From: Campylobacter cuniculorum DSM 23162 = LMG 24588
GTDB taxonomy: Bacteria > Campylobacterota > Campylobacteria > Campylobacterales > Campylobacteraceae
Reading direction: 5' to 3'
DNA length: 64,000 bases
NCBI RefSeq assembly: GCF_002104335.1
Contig: NZ_CP020867.1
Location: 992,001 to 1,056,000 of the forward strand
Position 1 is the first letter of the stretch. Every line of letters begins with the position of its first letter. Both the position numbers and the translations under genes were made by a program. This document shows positions 24,133-33,248 of the stretch, piece by piece. The notes under the pieces are model-generated. The model did not search any database. It worked only from the letters and a program-made list of their open reading frames with translations, and had not been told where the DNA came from.

Positions 24133-25730
24133 AAAAAATTTTAATTTTAAGTCTTTTAACCCTAAATCTTTTAGCCTATGAATACAGCTTAGAAACCTTA
24201 AAAAAACAAGAAAATTCTTTGGCTAAAGATTATTATATTTATAGACTTTTAGAAAAAAAATCTCTCAACGCAAAAGAAGTTCAAACCCTTAAGACTCACA
24301 TTTTTCGTTATGCAGGAAAAATTAAAACTGAATTGAATAAAATCATAGCCTTTAAACCCTATATAGACCCTCAAATTGCTGCATGTTATAATTATACCAA
24401 ACAAACCATACTCGATGCGAATTTAACTTGTCAAAATGAAAGATTAAAATCCCTTGCTTTCATTTCAAGTTTAGCTCCGCAAACTCGCACCAGCTTAGCT
24501 CAAAGATTAAATTCTTCAAAACCTGATTTAAGCAATCTCTTACTTGCCTTTAATACTCCAAATCCTATGGCTTATATCGCACAAAAAGAAGATACAAATG
24601 GTTTTTTTAGGCTCTATAATTACTCAAAAAAAATGGACACCGATTTAAATGCAAGTTTTATCAATAAAATTGCGGCACATCCTTCTTTTAAAAATTTTGC
24701 TCAAGGCATTATCATTAAGAAAGAAAATCCAAAATTTAGACATTCTTTACTTCAAATCAAACCCCAATCCGTAACCGAAGACTCTGCCTTTTATCTTGGA
24801 GTGAATGCCTTAGTCTGTCAAGATGAAGCTTTAGCTTATGAATTCTTTAAAAAAGCTTACGAAAGTTTTAAAATGCAAGAAAATAAAGATAATGCTTTAT
24901 TTTGGATGTGGCTCATCAAAAAAGACCCTATTTTATTGGAAAATTTAGCCCAAAGTGAAACGATAAATATTTATAGTCTTTATGCTAAAGAGCTTTTAAA
25001 CAAGGCTTTACCGCATATTATCATCCCAAATCCTAGCAAAGAAAAAAATTCTTTTAATATGCAAGATCCTTTTGCTTGGCAAAAATTGTTTAAAGAAATT
25101 AAAAACGCAGACGAGGCTAAACTTTTAAAGCTCGCGGATGAATTTAACACCAAAGAAACCCTTGCTGTTTATACTATTATTATGGAGAGAATTTCTAAAT
25201 TTAAAAAGAATTATTTTATTATGCCTTATTATGAATATATCAAGGATTATGATACAGCAAGACAGGCTTTTATTTTAGCAATCGCAAGGCAAGAAAGTCG
25301 TTTTATCCCAACAGCCATTTCAACATCTTATGCCTTAGGCATTATGCAATTTATGCCATTTTTAGCCAATCATATCAACAATAAGGAGCTTAAAATTCCA
25401 AATTTTGACCAAGATTTTATGTTTGAACCTAAAATTGCTTATGAATTTGGCAATCATCATTTAGATTATTTACAATCGCGTTTAAAATCCCCTCTTTTTA
25501 TCGCCTATGCTTATAATGGTGGTATAGGTTTTACGAACAAAATGTTAGCAAGAGAAGATATGTTTAAACCGGGAAAATTTGAACCTTTTTTATCTATGGA
25601 ACTTGTGCCTTATCAAGAAAGTCGTATCTATGGAAAAAAAGTTTTGGCTAATTATATTGTGTATCGACATCTTTTGAACGATAATATAAAGATTTCGAGT
25701 ATTTTTCAAAATTCAATTCAAAGCAATTAA
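24129..25730 (+). CDS. slt: Soluble lytic murein transglycosylase
   Basis: 533 residues with a signal peptide (about 1-16, ILSLLTLNLLA). A long helical N-terminal superhelix precedes the C-terminal SLT domain: AIARQESRFIPTAIS (catalytic Glu near residue 387), ALGIMQFMP and AYAYNGGIGFTNKM. It cleaves the MurNAc-GlcNAc bond of peptidoglycan to 1,6-anhydro products in the periplasm. The last 83 bases overlap the 3' end of the convergent lipoprotein gene. C. jejuni Cj0843c is the positional equivalent. Confidence 0.95.
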   Translation: MKKILILSLLTLNLLAYEYSLETLKKQENSLAKDYYIYRLLEKKSLNAKEVQTLKTHIFRYAGKIKTELNKIIAFKPYIDPQIAACYNYTKQTILDANLTCQNERLKSLAFISSLAPQTRTSLAQRLNSSKPDLSNLLLAFNTPNPMAYIAQKEDTNGFFRLYNYSKKMDTDLNASFINKIAAHPSFKNFAQGIIIKKENPKFRHSLLQIKPQSVTEDSAFYLGVNALVCQDEALAYEFFKKAYESFKMQENKDNALFWMWLIKKDPILLENLAQSETINIYSLYAKELLNKALPHIIIPNPSKEKNSFNMQDPFAWQKLFKEIKNADEAKLLKLADEFNTKETLAVYTIIMERISKFKKNYFIMPYYEYIKDYDTARQAFILAIARQESRFIPTAISTSYALGIMQFMPFLANHINNKELKIPNFDQDFMFEPKIAYEFGNHHLDYLQSRLKSPLFIAYAYNGGIGFTNKMLAREDMFKPGKFEPFLSMELVPYQESRIYGKKVLANYIVYRHLLNDNIKISSIFQNSIQSN

Positions 25731-26139
25731 CCCCTTCAAAGCAAACGATAGTTTTAAGTCTGTCCTCGCTTTTAACACTCGGGAGAGAAATTTTAAAGTA
25801 TTGAGAAAATTGATTGTCAATAAGATATTTTAAAAGCTCATCATTTGAGTCTAAGAATTTAATATTTGCAAGCTTATTATTTATAAATACTTCTAAATTT
25901 TTAAAATCAAGCGTATTTGGAGTAACAATCAATGCAAACACATCATCTTTACTATCTAAATCTAAAACCGGATTTAAATAACTCATCGTAAAAACAGCAT
26001 TTTTTCCGTCTATATTTATCTTTTGTTTTTGAGAAAACATTAGGGTTTGAGTCTTTAAATTTGTTGCAACGATTTGCTCATTTTTTAAAGAACAAGCACT
26101 CAATAAAAAAAGGCTTAAAAATAAATTATAAATTTTCAT
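25648..26139 (-). CDS. Lipoprotein of unknown function
   Basis: 163 residues. The N-terminus MKIYNLFLSLFLLSACSLK has a clear lipobox (LSAC, Cys16). The mature part is a beta-rich, moderately charged domain with no family I recognise; it contains KTIVCFEGVNCFELNFEKYS near the C-terminus. It corresponds in position to C. jejuni Cj0842. Its coding end overlaps that of slt on the opposite strand by 83 bases. Confidence 0.8.
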   Translation of the reverse strand: MKIYNLFLSLFLLSACSLKNEQIVATNLKTQTLMFSQKQKINIDGKNAVFTMSYLNPVLDLDSKDDVFALIVTPNTLDFKNLEVFINNKLANIKFLDSNDELLKYLIDNQFSQYFKISLPSVKSEDRLKTIVCFEGVNCFELNFEKYSKSLYYRSKDVDTQYN

Positions 26140-26205
26140 ATTTTAAATTCCAAATTTTTTAATTTAATTGTAGCTATATTAATCCTATTTTTTGCTTTAA
26201 AAAGA

Positions 26206-26211
26206 TATAAT
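26206..26211 (+). promoter_or_regulatory. -10 box for the mobB-fbp-metG operon
   Basis: TATAAT in AAAGATATAATTTT, 35 bases before the mobB ATG, preceded by T-rich tracts. Confidence 0.6.
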
Positions 26212-26246
26212 TTTATAAAATTTTTTTAAATGGTGTCAAATAATCA

Positions 26247-26726
26247 ATGAAAAGAAAAATTATAGCTTTTAGCGGTCCTTCAAATTCTGGAAAAACAACG
26301 CTTATAACAAAAATAGCAAATAAATTCATCCAAGAAGGATTGAAAATTCTTATCATCAAACACGACCCTAGCGATAAAGCACAATTTGATTTTAATGGCA
26401 AAGATAGCTTCAAATTTTTTCAAACCGGAGCCGAAGTTATGGTTTTAAGCCCTACTCGCACAACCTTTTTTTCTCATCAGCAAAGAAATATTTTAGAAAG
26501 TCTTAAGATGATAGATGATTTTGATTTGTGTATGGTTGAAGGCTTAAAAAATCTTGATTTGCCTCGTATCAGTGTTTTTTGTAAAAAAATCGATGAGGAT
26601 TATTTTGCTTTTTCAAATGCAATTGCAAGTTATGAAAAGATTGAATATAAAAATTTACAATGGCTGGATTTAAATGATTTAGAATCCATTTGTGCTTATA
26701 TACTTAAAAATGCTAAAAATTTATAA
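26247..26726 (+). CDS. mobB: Molybdopterin-guanine dinucleotide biosynthesis protein MobB
   Basis: 159 residues, P-loop GTP-binding adapter. Walker A is [17 protein letters not shown] (about 8-24); [17 protein letters not shown] (about 39-55) and MVEGLKNL are family motifs. MobB assists MobA in attaching GMP to molybdopterin, the cofactor form required by the bis-MGD reductase encoded at 17873. It is the first gene of a plus-strand operon, with fbp 10 bases downstream. Confidence 0.9.
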   Translation: MKRKIIAFSGPSNSGKTTLITKIANKFIQEGLKILIIKHDPSDKAQFDFNGKDSFKFFQTGAEVMVLSPTRTTFFSHQQRNILESLKMIDDFDLCMVEGLKNLDLPRISVFCKKIDEDYFAFSNAIASYEKIEYKNLQWLDLNDLESICAYILKNAKNL

Positions 26727-26736
26727 AGGAGAGAAA

Positions 26737-27576
26737 ATGCAAGAACTCATTTCTTTTATCAAACAAGCCGTTTTGCAAATTTCATATGAACTTAAATTTC
26801 CGGATACAAGCTATGAAAAGAGTCAAAATCACACAGGAGACACTCAACTTAAATTTGATATTTTAAGCGATAAAATCATAGAAAAAACCCTAAGTCAATG
26901 TCCTAAAATTAAAGCTTTAATCAGCGAAGAAAAAGAAGAAATGTTGCTCATTAATGATGAGGCAGAATTTATCGTTGCTTACGATCCTCTTGATGGTTCA
27001 TCTTTAATGGATGTTAATTTTGCAATAGGTTCTATCTTTGCAATCTATGAAAAAAGTCCTAAGGCTTCAAATTTAAAAGCAGCCGTGTATAGCGTTTATG
27101 GACCAAGAATAGAACTTGTTGTTTGCGAAGATGTTGCATGTCTTTATCGTCTGAATCAAAAAGATGAATTTGTTTTAATTAAAGAGCTAAAAATGCTTGA
27201 AAAAGGCAAGATTAATTCTACAGGTGGCACACAAAAAAATTGGGATAAAAAGCATATTGATTTTATCAAAGCTTTGTTTGATGAGGGGTATAGATTAAGG
27301 TATTCTGGAGCTATGGTAAGTGATGTGCATCAAATTTTACTCAAAGGCGGAGGGCTTTTTAGCTACCCTGCTACAAAAGATGCACCAAAAGGTAAATTAA
27401 GGGCTTTTTTTGAGGTTTTTCCTTTAGCTTTTATCATTGAAAAAGCAGGAGGTAAGACAAGCAATGGAGAAAATTTTTCTTTATTAGAACTTGAATTTAA
27501 TGACATACACTCAACCACTCCTTGTTTTTTTGGCTCAAATTATGAAATTGAAAAACTCTTAAAGGCTTATACATGA
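26737..27576 (+). CDS. fbp: Fructose-1,6-bisphosphatase, class I
   Basis: 279 residues from ATG 26737, which has AAAGGAGAG upstream; a frame from 26692 overlaps mobB and lacks an RBS. Metal and substrate motifs are [20 protein letters not shown] (about 83-95), STGGTQ and [14 protein letters not shown]. Gluconeogenic enzyme, consistent with campylobacters that grow on amino and organic acids. It overlaps the next small gene by 4 bases. Positional match to C. jejuni Cj0840c. Confidence 0.95.
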   Translation: MQELISFIKQAVLQISYELKFPDTSYEKSQNHTGDTQLKFDILSDKIIEKTLSQCPKIKALISEEKEEMLLINDEAEFIVAYDPLDGSSLMDVNFAIGSIFAIYEKSPKASNLKAAVYSVYGPRIELVVCEDVACLYRLNQKDEFVLIKELKMLEKGKINSTGGTQKNWDKKHIDFIKALFDEGYRLRYSGAMVSDVHQILLKGGGLFSYPATKDAPKGKLRAFFEVFPLAFIIEKAGGKTSNGENFSLLELEFNDIHSTTPCFFGSNYEIEKLLKAYT

Positions 27577-27767
27577 ATGAAAGAGATGAATTTGAAAAAG
27601 CAATGGATACAAAAAAAGAGCTTTTAATGCAATGTCAAAACTCAAAAAACTTAAATTCTTGCTATAATTGCACAGAGCTTTTGAGTTGCCTCACACGTAA
27701 AGAATATGTTGATGCAGTTTATAATAGCATGTCTAAGGGTAAAACCGAAGGCGGATTTGAGTTTTAA
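27573..27767 (+). CDS. Small cysteine-containing protein of unknown function
   Basis: 64 residues, with [19 protein letters not shown] in the middle: four cysteines plus a Tyr-Asn core that could bind a metal or form disulfides. There is no signal peptide. It sits between fbp and metG with overlapping/short junctions, as does C. jejuni Cj0839c. No function known to me. Confidence 0.8.
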   Translation: MNERDEFEKAMDTKKELLMQCQNSKNLNSCYNCTELLSCLTRKEYVDAVYNSMSKGKTEGGFEF

Positions 27768-27776
27768 GGAAAAAAT

Positions 27777-29651
27777 ATGCGTTATATCACCACACCGATT
27801 TATTATGTTAATGATGTGCCCCATTTAGGACACGCTTATACGACAATCATTGCGGACACTCTGGCAAGATTTTATCGTTTGCAAGGGCATGAAACCCTGC
27901 TTTTAACCGGAACAGATGAGCACGGACAAAAAATAGAACAAGCTGCAAAAGCAAGAAATTTTACTCCTAAAGAATATGCCGATAAAATCAGCTCTGAATT
28001 TAAAAAACTTTGGGATGAATTTGAAATCAGCTATGATATTTATGCAAGAACAACAGATTCAAGACATATAGAATTTGTTAAAGATTTATTCTTAAAAATG
28101 TGGAAAAAAGGAGATATTTATAAGGATAAATACGAGGGGTATTATTGCATTTCTTGTGAAAGCTTTTTCACTAAAATCCAGCTTAAAGATGAAAACGCTT
28201 GTCCTGATTGTGGTAAAAAAACTGAACTTTTAGAAGAAGAAAGCTATTTTTTTAAACTTTCAAAATATCAAGATGCTATTTTAAAATGGTACGAAGAAGC
28301 TGATCCGATTTTACCTAAAAACAAAAAAACTGAACTTGTGAATTTTGTCCAAAGTGGCTTAAAAGACCTTTCTATTACAAGGACAAGTTTTGATTGGGGG
28401 ATTAAACTGCCCGATGAAATCAAAGACAATAAACACATCATTTATGTGTGGCTTGATGCCCTTTTTATCTATGTTAGCTCTTTGGATTTTTTAAATCAAG
28501 GTAAAAATGCTAAATTTTGGCCTGCTCATTTGCTCTTAGTGGGTAAAGATATTTTGCGTTTTCACGCCGTTTATTTTCCGGCTTTTTTAATGAGTGCCAA
28601 TCTTGCTTTACCGCGATTTATAGGTGCTCATGGCTGGTGGACTAAAGAGGGTGAGAAGATGAGTAAATCCAAAGGCAATGTGATTAAACCTAAGGACATT
28701 GCTGATGCTTATGGTTTGGATGCTTTTAGGTATTTTTTACTTCGCGAAGTTCCCTTTGGAAATGATGGAGATTTTAGTGAAACCATGTTGATTAATCGCA
28801 TCAATTCTGAATTAAACAATGAATTTGGCAATTTACTCAGTCGCATTGTAGGAATGAGTTTAAAATACTCAAATGGTATCATCTTAAACGAGGGAATTTT
28901 AGAAAATTTTAAAACAGAATTTGATGTGGTGCAAAAACATCTTGAAGACTCGATTATTTTTTTAGAAAATCTTCAACCCAATCGCTACTTAGAAGAGCTT
29001 TTTAAAGCTTTAGCTGTTGCGAATTTGAGTATTACTAAATACGAACCTTGGAATTTAATCAAAAAAGGTGAAGTCAAAAAAGCCAATGCCTTAATCGGAC
29101 TTTGTGCAAATATTTTGGCTAAAGTGAGCCTTTTATTAAGCCCTACCCTACCAAAAAGCACGGCTAAAGTCGCCGAGTCTTTAAATTTTAAAATTGACAC
29201 AAAAAATTATCAAGCTTTAATTTTAGAAAAACAGCTTTTAAATTTCAAGGTCAATGCACAAGAAGCTTTATTTACTAAGATTGAAAAACCGCTTTTAGCT
29301 CAAGAAGCTCCCTTGCAACAAGAGCAGAAAATTAAAATTGATGATTTTGCTAAGATTGAAATCAAAGTCGCTATGGTAAAAGCTTGTGAAAACATACAAG
29401 GAAGTAAAAAACTCCTTAAATTTCAGCTTGAACTTGACAATGGAGAATTAAGACAGGTGCTTTCGGGTATAGCAGAGTATTATAAAGCAGATGAGCTTAT
29501 TGGCAAACAGGTTTGTGTCATTACAAATCTTAAAAAGGCTAAAATCTTTGGCTATGAAAGCGATGGCATGATACTCACAGCTCAAAGTGGAGATGATTGT
29601 GTTTTAATAGGTCCTAAAGAGCTTGTTTTAAATGGTTCATTGATAAGTTAA
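27777..29651 (+). CDS. metG: Methionyl-tRNA synthetase
   Basis: 624 residues. Class I synthetase: HLGH in DVPHLGHAYTT (about 12-22), a zinc-knuckle insertion CISCESFF ... CPDCGK (about 124-147) and KMSKS in EKMSKSKGNV (about 293). The C-terminal 110 residues form an EMAP/Trbp111-type tRNA-binding domain (DDFAKIEIKVAMVKACEN). The stop overlaps the next gene's ATG. Confidence 0.96.
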   Translation: MRYITTPIYYVNDVPHLGHAYTTIIADTLARFYRLQGHETLLLTGTDEHGQKIEQAAKARNFTPKEYADKISSEFKKLWDEFEISYDIYARTTDSRHIEFVKDLFLKMWKKGDIYKDKYEGYYCISCESFFTKIQLKDENACPDCGKKTELLEEESYFFKLSKYQDAILKWYEEADPILPKNKKTELVNFVQSGLKDLSITRTSFDWGIKLPDEIKDNKHIIYVWLDALFIYVSSLDFLNQGKNAKFWPAHLLLVGKDILRFHAVYFPAFLMSANLALPRFIGAHGWWTKEGEKMSKSKGNVIKPKDIADAYGLDAFRYFLLREVPFGNDGDFSETMLINRINSELNNEFGNLLSRIVGMSLKYSNGIILNEGILENFKTEFDVVQKHLEDSIIFLENLQPNRYLEELFKALAVANLSITKYEPWNLIKKGEVKKANALIGLCANILAKVSLLLSPTLPKSTAKVAESLNFKIDTKNYQALILEKQLLNFKVNAQEALFTKIEKPLLAQEAPLQQEQKIKIDDFAKIEIKVAMVKACENIQGSKKLLKFQLELDNGELRQVLSGIAEYYKADELIGKQVCVITNLKKAKIFGYESDGMILTAQSGDDCVLIGPKELVLNGSLIS

Positions 29652-30598
29652 TGAATATTAGTAATCTTAGTGAGCTTTTAAATGCTTCGATGATTAATGA
29701 AGGAAGCACCTTAAGTGTTGATGGTTTTGCTTTGAATTTAAATCAAATCAAGTCCGGTTTTGCCTTTTTTTCTAATATACAAAATGAGATTAATGAAGCG
29801 ATAAAAAAAGGAGCCTTTGTTATAGTGTTTGATAAAGACATTAAAATGACAGATTTAGAAGTTTTTTATCTTAAGGTTGAAAACCTAGAAAATGCACTCT
29901 TTAGGCTCTTGCGTTTTTTATGTGAAAATAAAGAACTTCATTTTCTATTGACAAACAGACATCAATTTAATTTTTCAAAGGCTTTTCGTTTTAAAAATTT
30001 AAGTGGGAATGTTTTTTTAGATTTTCAAAATTTAATTGAGGCTAAAAAAGAGGATTTTTTTTGTTTTTGTGATGAGAACTATTTATTAAAATTTTGTGCA
30101 AATTGTGAATTTTTAAAGCCAAGTTCTTATACGATTTTAAGCCATTCAAGCTTGTTTTGGACGAGTTTGATTTGTGAAGATTTGTATTTTAAAAATCTTC
30201 GTTTTCCCTTTATTTATGCAGAAATTTTTGCACAATTCATTGCCTTTTTAAAGGAAAAGGGAATGAAGATTGATTTTGATTTAAAAAAATTAGATTTTTT
30301 CAAAAGTTATTTTATCAATCAAAACATGCAAATTACAAAATTTGGAGAGGGATTTCAGGCTTTTATTTTGGTTTTTAACGAAGAAGATTTTGATTTTTTT
30401 CAAGAAAATTGTCAGCATATAAAGGGCTTTAAAACTTCTCGAAAAAACTCACTTTTTTGCGATTTTTCTTATAATGAAATCAAAGATTTAAAAAATTTTA
30501 AAGCCTATACTTATTGCCTTGTTTTAATAGAAGATGAAGAAAATTTTCTCAATTCTTTTGAAACCGAAAGAGATAAAGAAATCACTTTGTTTGACTAA
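29651..30598 (+). CDS. Hypothetical protein, N-terminus resembling Mur ligase domain 1
   Basis: 315 residues, coupled to metG. The first 80 residues (SVDGFALNLNQIKSGFAFFS then INEAIKKGAFVIVFDK) look like the N-terminal substrate-binding domain of MurE/MurF ligases. However, the ATP-binding P-loop and later Mur motifs are absent, so it is not a functional ligase by sequence. The rest is rich in Phe, Leu, Asp and Glu, with no motif I recognise. Positional match to C. jejuni Cj0837c. Confidence 0.7.
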   Translation: MNISNLSELLNASMINEGSTLSVDGFALNLNQIKSGFAFFSNIQNEINEAIKKGAFVIVFDKDIKMTDLEVFYLKVENLENALFRLLRFLCENKELHFLLTNRHQFNFSKAFRFKNLSGNVFLDFQNLIEAKKEDFFCFCDENYLLKFCANCEFLKPSSYTILSHSSLFWTSLICEDLYFKNLRFPFIYAEIFAQFIAFLKEKGMKIDFDLKKLDFFKSYFINQNMQITKFGEGFQAFILVFNEEDFDFFQENCQHIKGFKTSRKNSLFCDFSYNEIKDLKNFKAYTYCLVLIEDEENFLNSFETERDKEITLFD

Positions 30599-30606
30599 GG
30601 AAATTT

Positions 30607-30990
30607 ATGTATCATATTTGTTTTTGTGCGGATGAGAATTATATTAAATTTACAGCTGTAATGATGCATATATCTTAATAAAACAAATGCCAAACAATAC
30701 GAGAAAAAACCTTATATTTTTCATATACTTACAAATAAAATAAAAAACCAGATCATACAAAAATTAAATCAGCTTGAAAAAATTTAAATCTCAAATATCC
30801 TTGCGAAATTAAAATAAAAAAAGATTTTCATAATGATTAAGTTATACTTTTCAAAATGAGTTTTTAGATAAATGCTCTTTTAAAAGAAAATATGATTGAA
30901 AATTTTTATTACAAAAATTTAGATATAAAAAATAAATTTACAAGTTATACTTTTATGAAAACTAGACTTCTTAATATCAATGATGAATAA
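30607..30990 (+). pseudogene. Decayed family 8 glycosyltransferase
   Basis: The ATG at 30607 opens with MYHICFCADENYIKFTAVMM, the typical start of GT8 (galactosyltransferase/GspA type) enzymes in Campylobacter, then stops at 30678. Downstream, in changing frames, KPYIFHILTNKIKNQIIQKL, QLEKN and YPCEIKIKKDF match the expected continuation of such enzymes, with several stops. The remainder to about 30990 is too degraded to follow. It is a remnant of a surface-glycan gene. The interval 30599-31063 holds nothing else. Confidence 0.65.
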
Positions 30991-31063
30991 TTTAAAAATT
31001 TTTTAAAGATATAATCAAATAAAATAGACTTTATTCCAAGACAAAAATTCATATAAAATCAAC

Positions 31064-32332
31064 TCATCTGCTAAGCTTCGCGATGCTTTTTTGCAAAGAT
31101 TCAAAAAAATAATCCACATCTTTTTTTTCATGTGTATAATGGGGGCTGATTCTAAGCCAACCGGGCTTGAAATTAAGTTTTTCATTGTCCCTAAGCCCTA
31201 ATAAATCATGTCCATAAGGTCCAGCACAAGCACAACCTGCCCTCGTTTCTATGTGAAATTTTTCACTCAATTGATGGGCAAGATCAAAAGGGGAAATTCC
31301 TTTGATATTGAAAGAAAAAATCGCCAATCTTTTTTTCAAATTTTTTGCATAAAGCTCTAAATTTGGAATTGCTTCAAATCTTTCAAAAATATATTCTTTT
31401 AAGATTTTCTCATTTTGAGCAATCTCTGTTTCACCAATTGCATCTTTGATTTTAAAAGCCAAAGAAGCTCGAATCAGCTGTAAAATTCCCGGTGTCCCGC
31501 CCTCTTCTAGAGCCTCTTCATTGCAAAGATAATTTTGTGAAGTCCTTGAAACATAACCCACTGTTCCACCGGCTGCAAAACTTGGTTTATTTCCACAAAG
31601 ATTCTTCTTAATGACTAAAAGCCCACAACCTCCTATTCCGCCTACAAATTTATGTGAGCTGATAAACAAGGCATCATAAAAATTACACGCTATGTTTTTA
31701 TAGGGCATAAAACTTGACGCATCAAAAGCCACAATACCTTTATATGCACGTATAAGTTTTGAAATTTTTTTAAAATCACTCAAAATTCCTGTGACATTAG
31801 AAGCCAAAGAAAAACTCGCGATGATTTGCCGTTTTTTATTTTTTTCTAGTGTGCTTTGCAAAAATTCAAAATCAATCTCACCTTTAGAATTTAAAGGAAT
31901 GCGGACACATTCGCACAATCCTTCTCTAAAAGAAAGCTCGTTAGAATGATGTTCATAAGGTCCTACAAGCACTAAGGGTAGAGTTTTTTTATCTAAAGTA
32001 CCAAAATACCTTTGTTTAACCACAGGCGGAATATAAATTCCTAAAAGCTCTTGAAATTTTTTAATCGCCCCACTAGAACCCGTACCGCAAGCAATCACAG
32101 CAAAATCATCGTTTAATTTTAAGCTTTTTTTAATATCCTCTCTTGCACTCTCATAAAGCATTTGAGTCTTAAAAGAATTTAAGGAGCTGTCCGAATGCGT
32201 ATTTGCATAACTTGGAAGAATTTTTAAAATTTCTTTTTCCACACTCTTTAAAGCCAAAGCACTTGCAGCAAAATCAAAATAAAGTGTTTTCTTTTTTAAA
32301 ATTAAATCTTTTTTCAAATCCTCAATTTGCAA
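31064..32332 (-). CDS. Class V aminotransferase / cysteine desulfurase-like protein
   Basis: 422 residues if started at TTG 32332, which has AAAGGA 7 bases upstream and lies about 30 bases after a good -10 box. The longer frame (from 32437) begins upstream of that promoter. PLP enzyme: THSDSSLNSFKTQ, GTGSSGAIKKFQELLG, VGPYEHHSNELSFREG and SSHKFVGGIGGCGLLV, with the Schiff-base Lys. The C-terminal loop ETRAGCACAGPYGHDLLG carries cysteines like SufS/CsdA. It corresponds to C. jejuni Cj0791c; the real substrate is unknown. Confidence 0.88.
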   Translation of the reverse strand: MQIEDLKKDLILKKKTLYFDFAASALALKSVEKEILKILPSYANTHSDSSLNSFKTQMLYESAREDIKKSLKLNDDFAVIACGTGSSGAIKKFQELLGIYIPPVVKQRYFGTLDKKTLPLVLVGPYEHHSNELSFREGLCECVRIPLNSKGEIDFEFLQSTLEKNKKRQIIASFSLASNVTGILSDFKKISKLIRAYKGIVAFDASSFMPYKNIACNFYDALFISSHKFVGGIGGCGLLVIKKNLCGNKPSFAAGGTVGYVSRTSQNYLCNEEALEEGGTPGILQLIRASLAFKIKDAIGETEIAQNEKILKEYIFERFEAIPNLELYAKNLKKRLAIFSFNIKGISPFDLAHQLSEKFHIETRAGCACAGPYGHDLLGLRDNEKLNFKPGWLRISPHYTHEKKDVDYFFESLQKSIAKLSR

Positions 32333-32359
32333 ATAAAAATCCTTTAAAAATTTGCTAAA

Positions 32360-32365
32360 ATTATA
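32360..32365 (-). promoter_or_regulatory. -10 box for the aminotransferase gene
   Basis: Minus-strand TATAAT in TTGTATAATTTTAG, 27 bases upstream of the proposed TTG start at 32332. Confidence 0.6.
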
Positions 32366-32396
32366 CAATAAATAAGTTTTAAAAAAGGAGAGAAAT

Positions 32397-33239
32397 ATTA
32401 ATTTTAACGAATTTGCATCTTTGCACACTGAACTCAAGCTCGATGAATTAGTGAATTTTTATAGTGTTTTTGATGGAAGCGGGGTTGAAAATTTCTACCC
32501 TTCTCTTTTTGAAAGTATTGAAAATTTGCTTTTGAAAAATTATTTTGAGTTTAAAAATAAATTTAATCTTGACCCCTTAAGCTCTTACGCACTGACACTT
32601 TTAGCTAAAAATAGTCGTAAAAGATATTCCATTCATCGTAAAATTCATCGTTTTAAAGCCTTAAATATCATTCATAAACTCCTTGACTTAGGAATTTTAA
32701 AATTAGAAAAAAGCAAAGAACTTAAAATCATAAAAAATAAAAAACAAAAACTTAAAAAAGAATTAAGAACCTATACCATACAAGATAAAATTATATTTAA
32801 AGACCATTTCACGCGTTTTTTCTTTCGTTTTCTCAAACCTAATGAAAATTTCATTTTAGAAGGACAATTTGACAAAATTTTAACTGAAATTAAAGAAAAT
32901 TTTGAACATTATCAAAGCTTTTGTTTTGAACAACTTTGCCGAGAATTTTTAGAAAAAAAATTTAATATCAGTCCTGTGCAAAGCTATTGGGATAAAAATT
33001 TGGAACTTGATTTGTATTATAAAGATGAAAATTTTTGTTTGCTTGGTGAGGTTAAATTTAAAAATAAAAAAATTTGTAAAAATATTTTAAATCAACTCCA
33101 AAATAAGGCAAAAAGCCTTAATTTAATACCAAATTATTATATACTTTTTTCAAAAAATGGTTTCAGTAAAGAATTTGAGAAAATTCATGAACGCAATTTG
33201 CTTTTATTTGATTTAAGTGATTTTAAAATTTTATTATAG
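32397..33239 (+). CDS. Predicted nuclease-like protein (DUF234-type C-terminus), probable ATT start
   Basis: About 280 residues. The C-terminal third has FEQLCREFLEKKFNISPVQS, then LELDLYYKDENFCLLGEVKF: an Asp...Glu-x-Lys arrangement typical of PD-(D/E)xK nuclease folds such as the DUF234 domain of archaeal-type ATPases. The ATPase itself is absent. Start: AGGAG (32386-32390) is followed after 6 bases by ATT AAT TTT in frame; no ATG or GTG is available, and the only alternative is TTG 32421, 30 bases from the RBS. An ATT start at 32397 is my choice. It equals C. jejuni Cj0792, upstream of flgS as there. Confidence 0.75.
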   Translation: MNFNEFASLHTELKLDELVNFYSVFDGSGVENFYPSLFESIENLLLKNYFEFKNKFNLDPLSSYALTLLAKNSRKRYSIHRKIHRFKALNIIHKLLDLGILKLEKSKELKIIKNKKQKLKKELRTYTIQDKIIFKDHFTRFFFRFLKPNENFILEGQFDKILTEIKENFEHYQSFCFEQLCREFLEKKFNISPVQSYWDKNLELDLYYKDENFCLLGEVKFKNKKICKNILNQLQNKAKSLNLIPNYYILFSKNGFSKEFEKIHERNLLLFDLSDFKILL

Positions 33240-33248
33240 GGATTAAAA

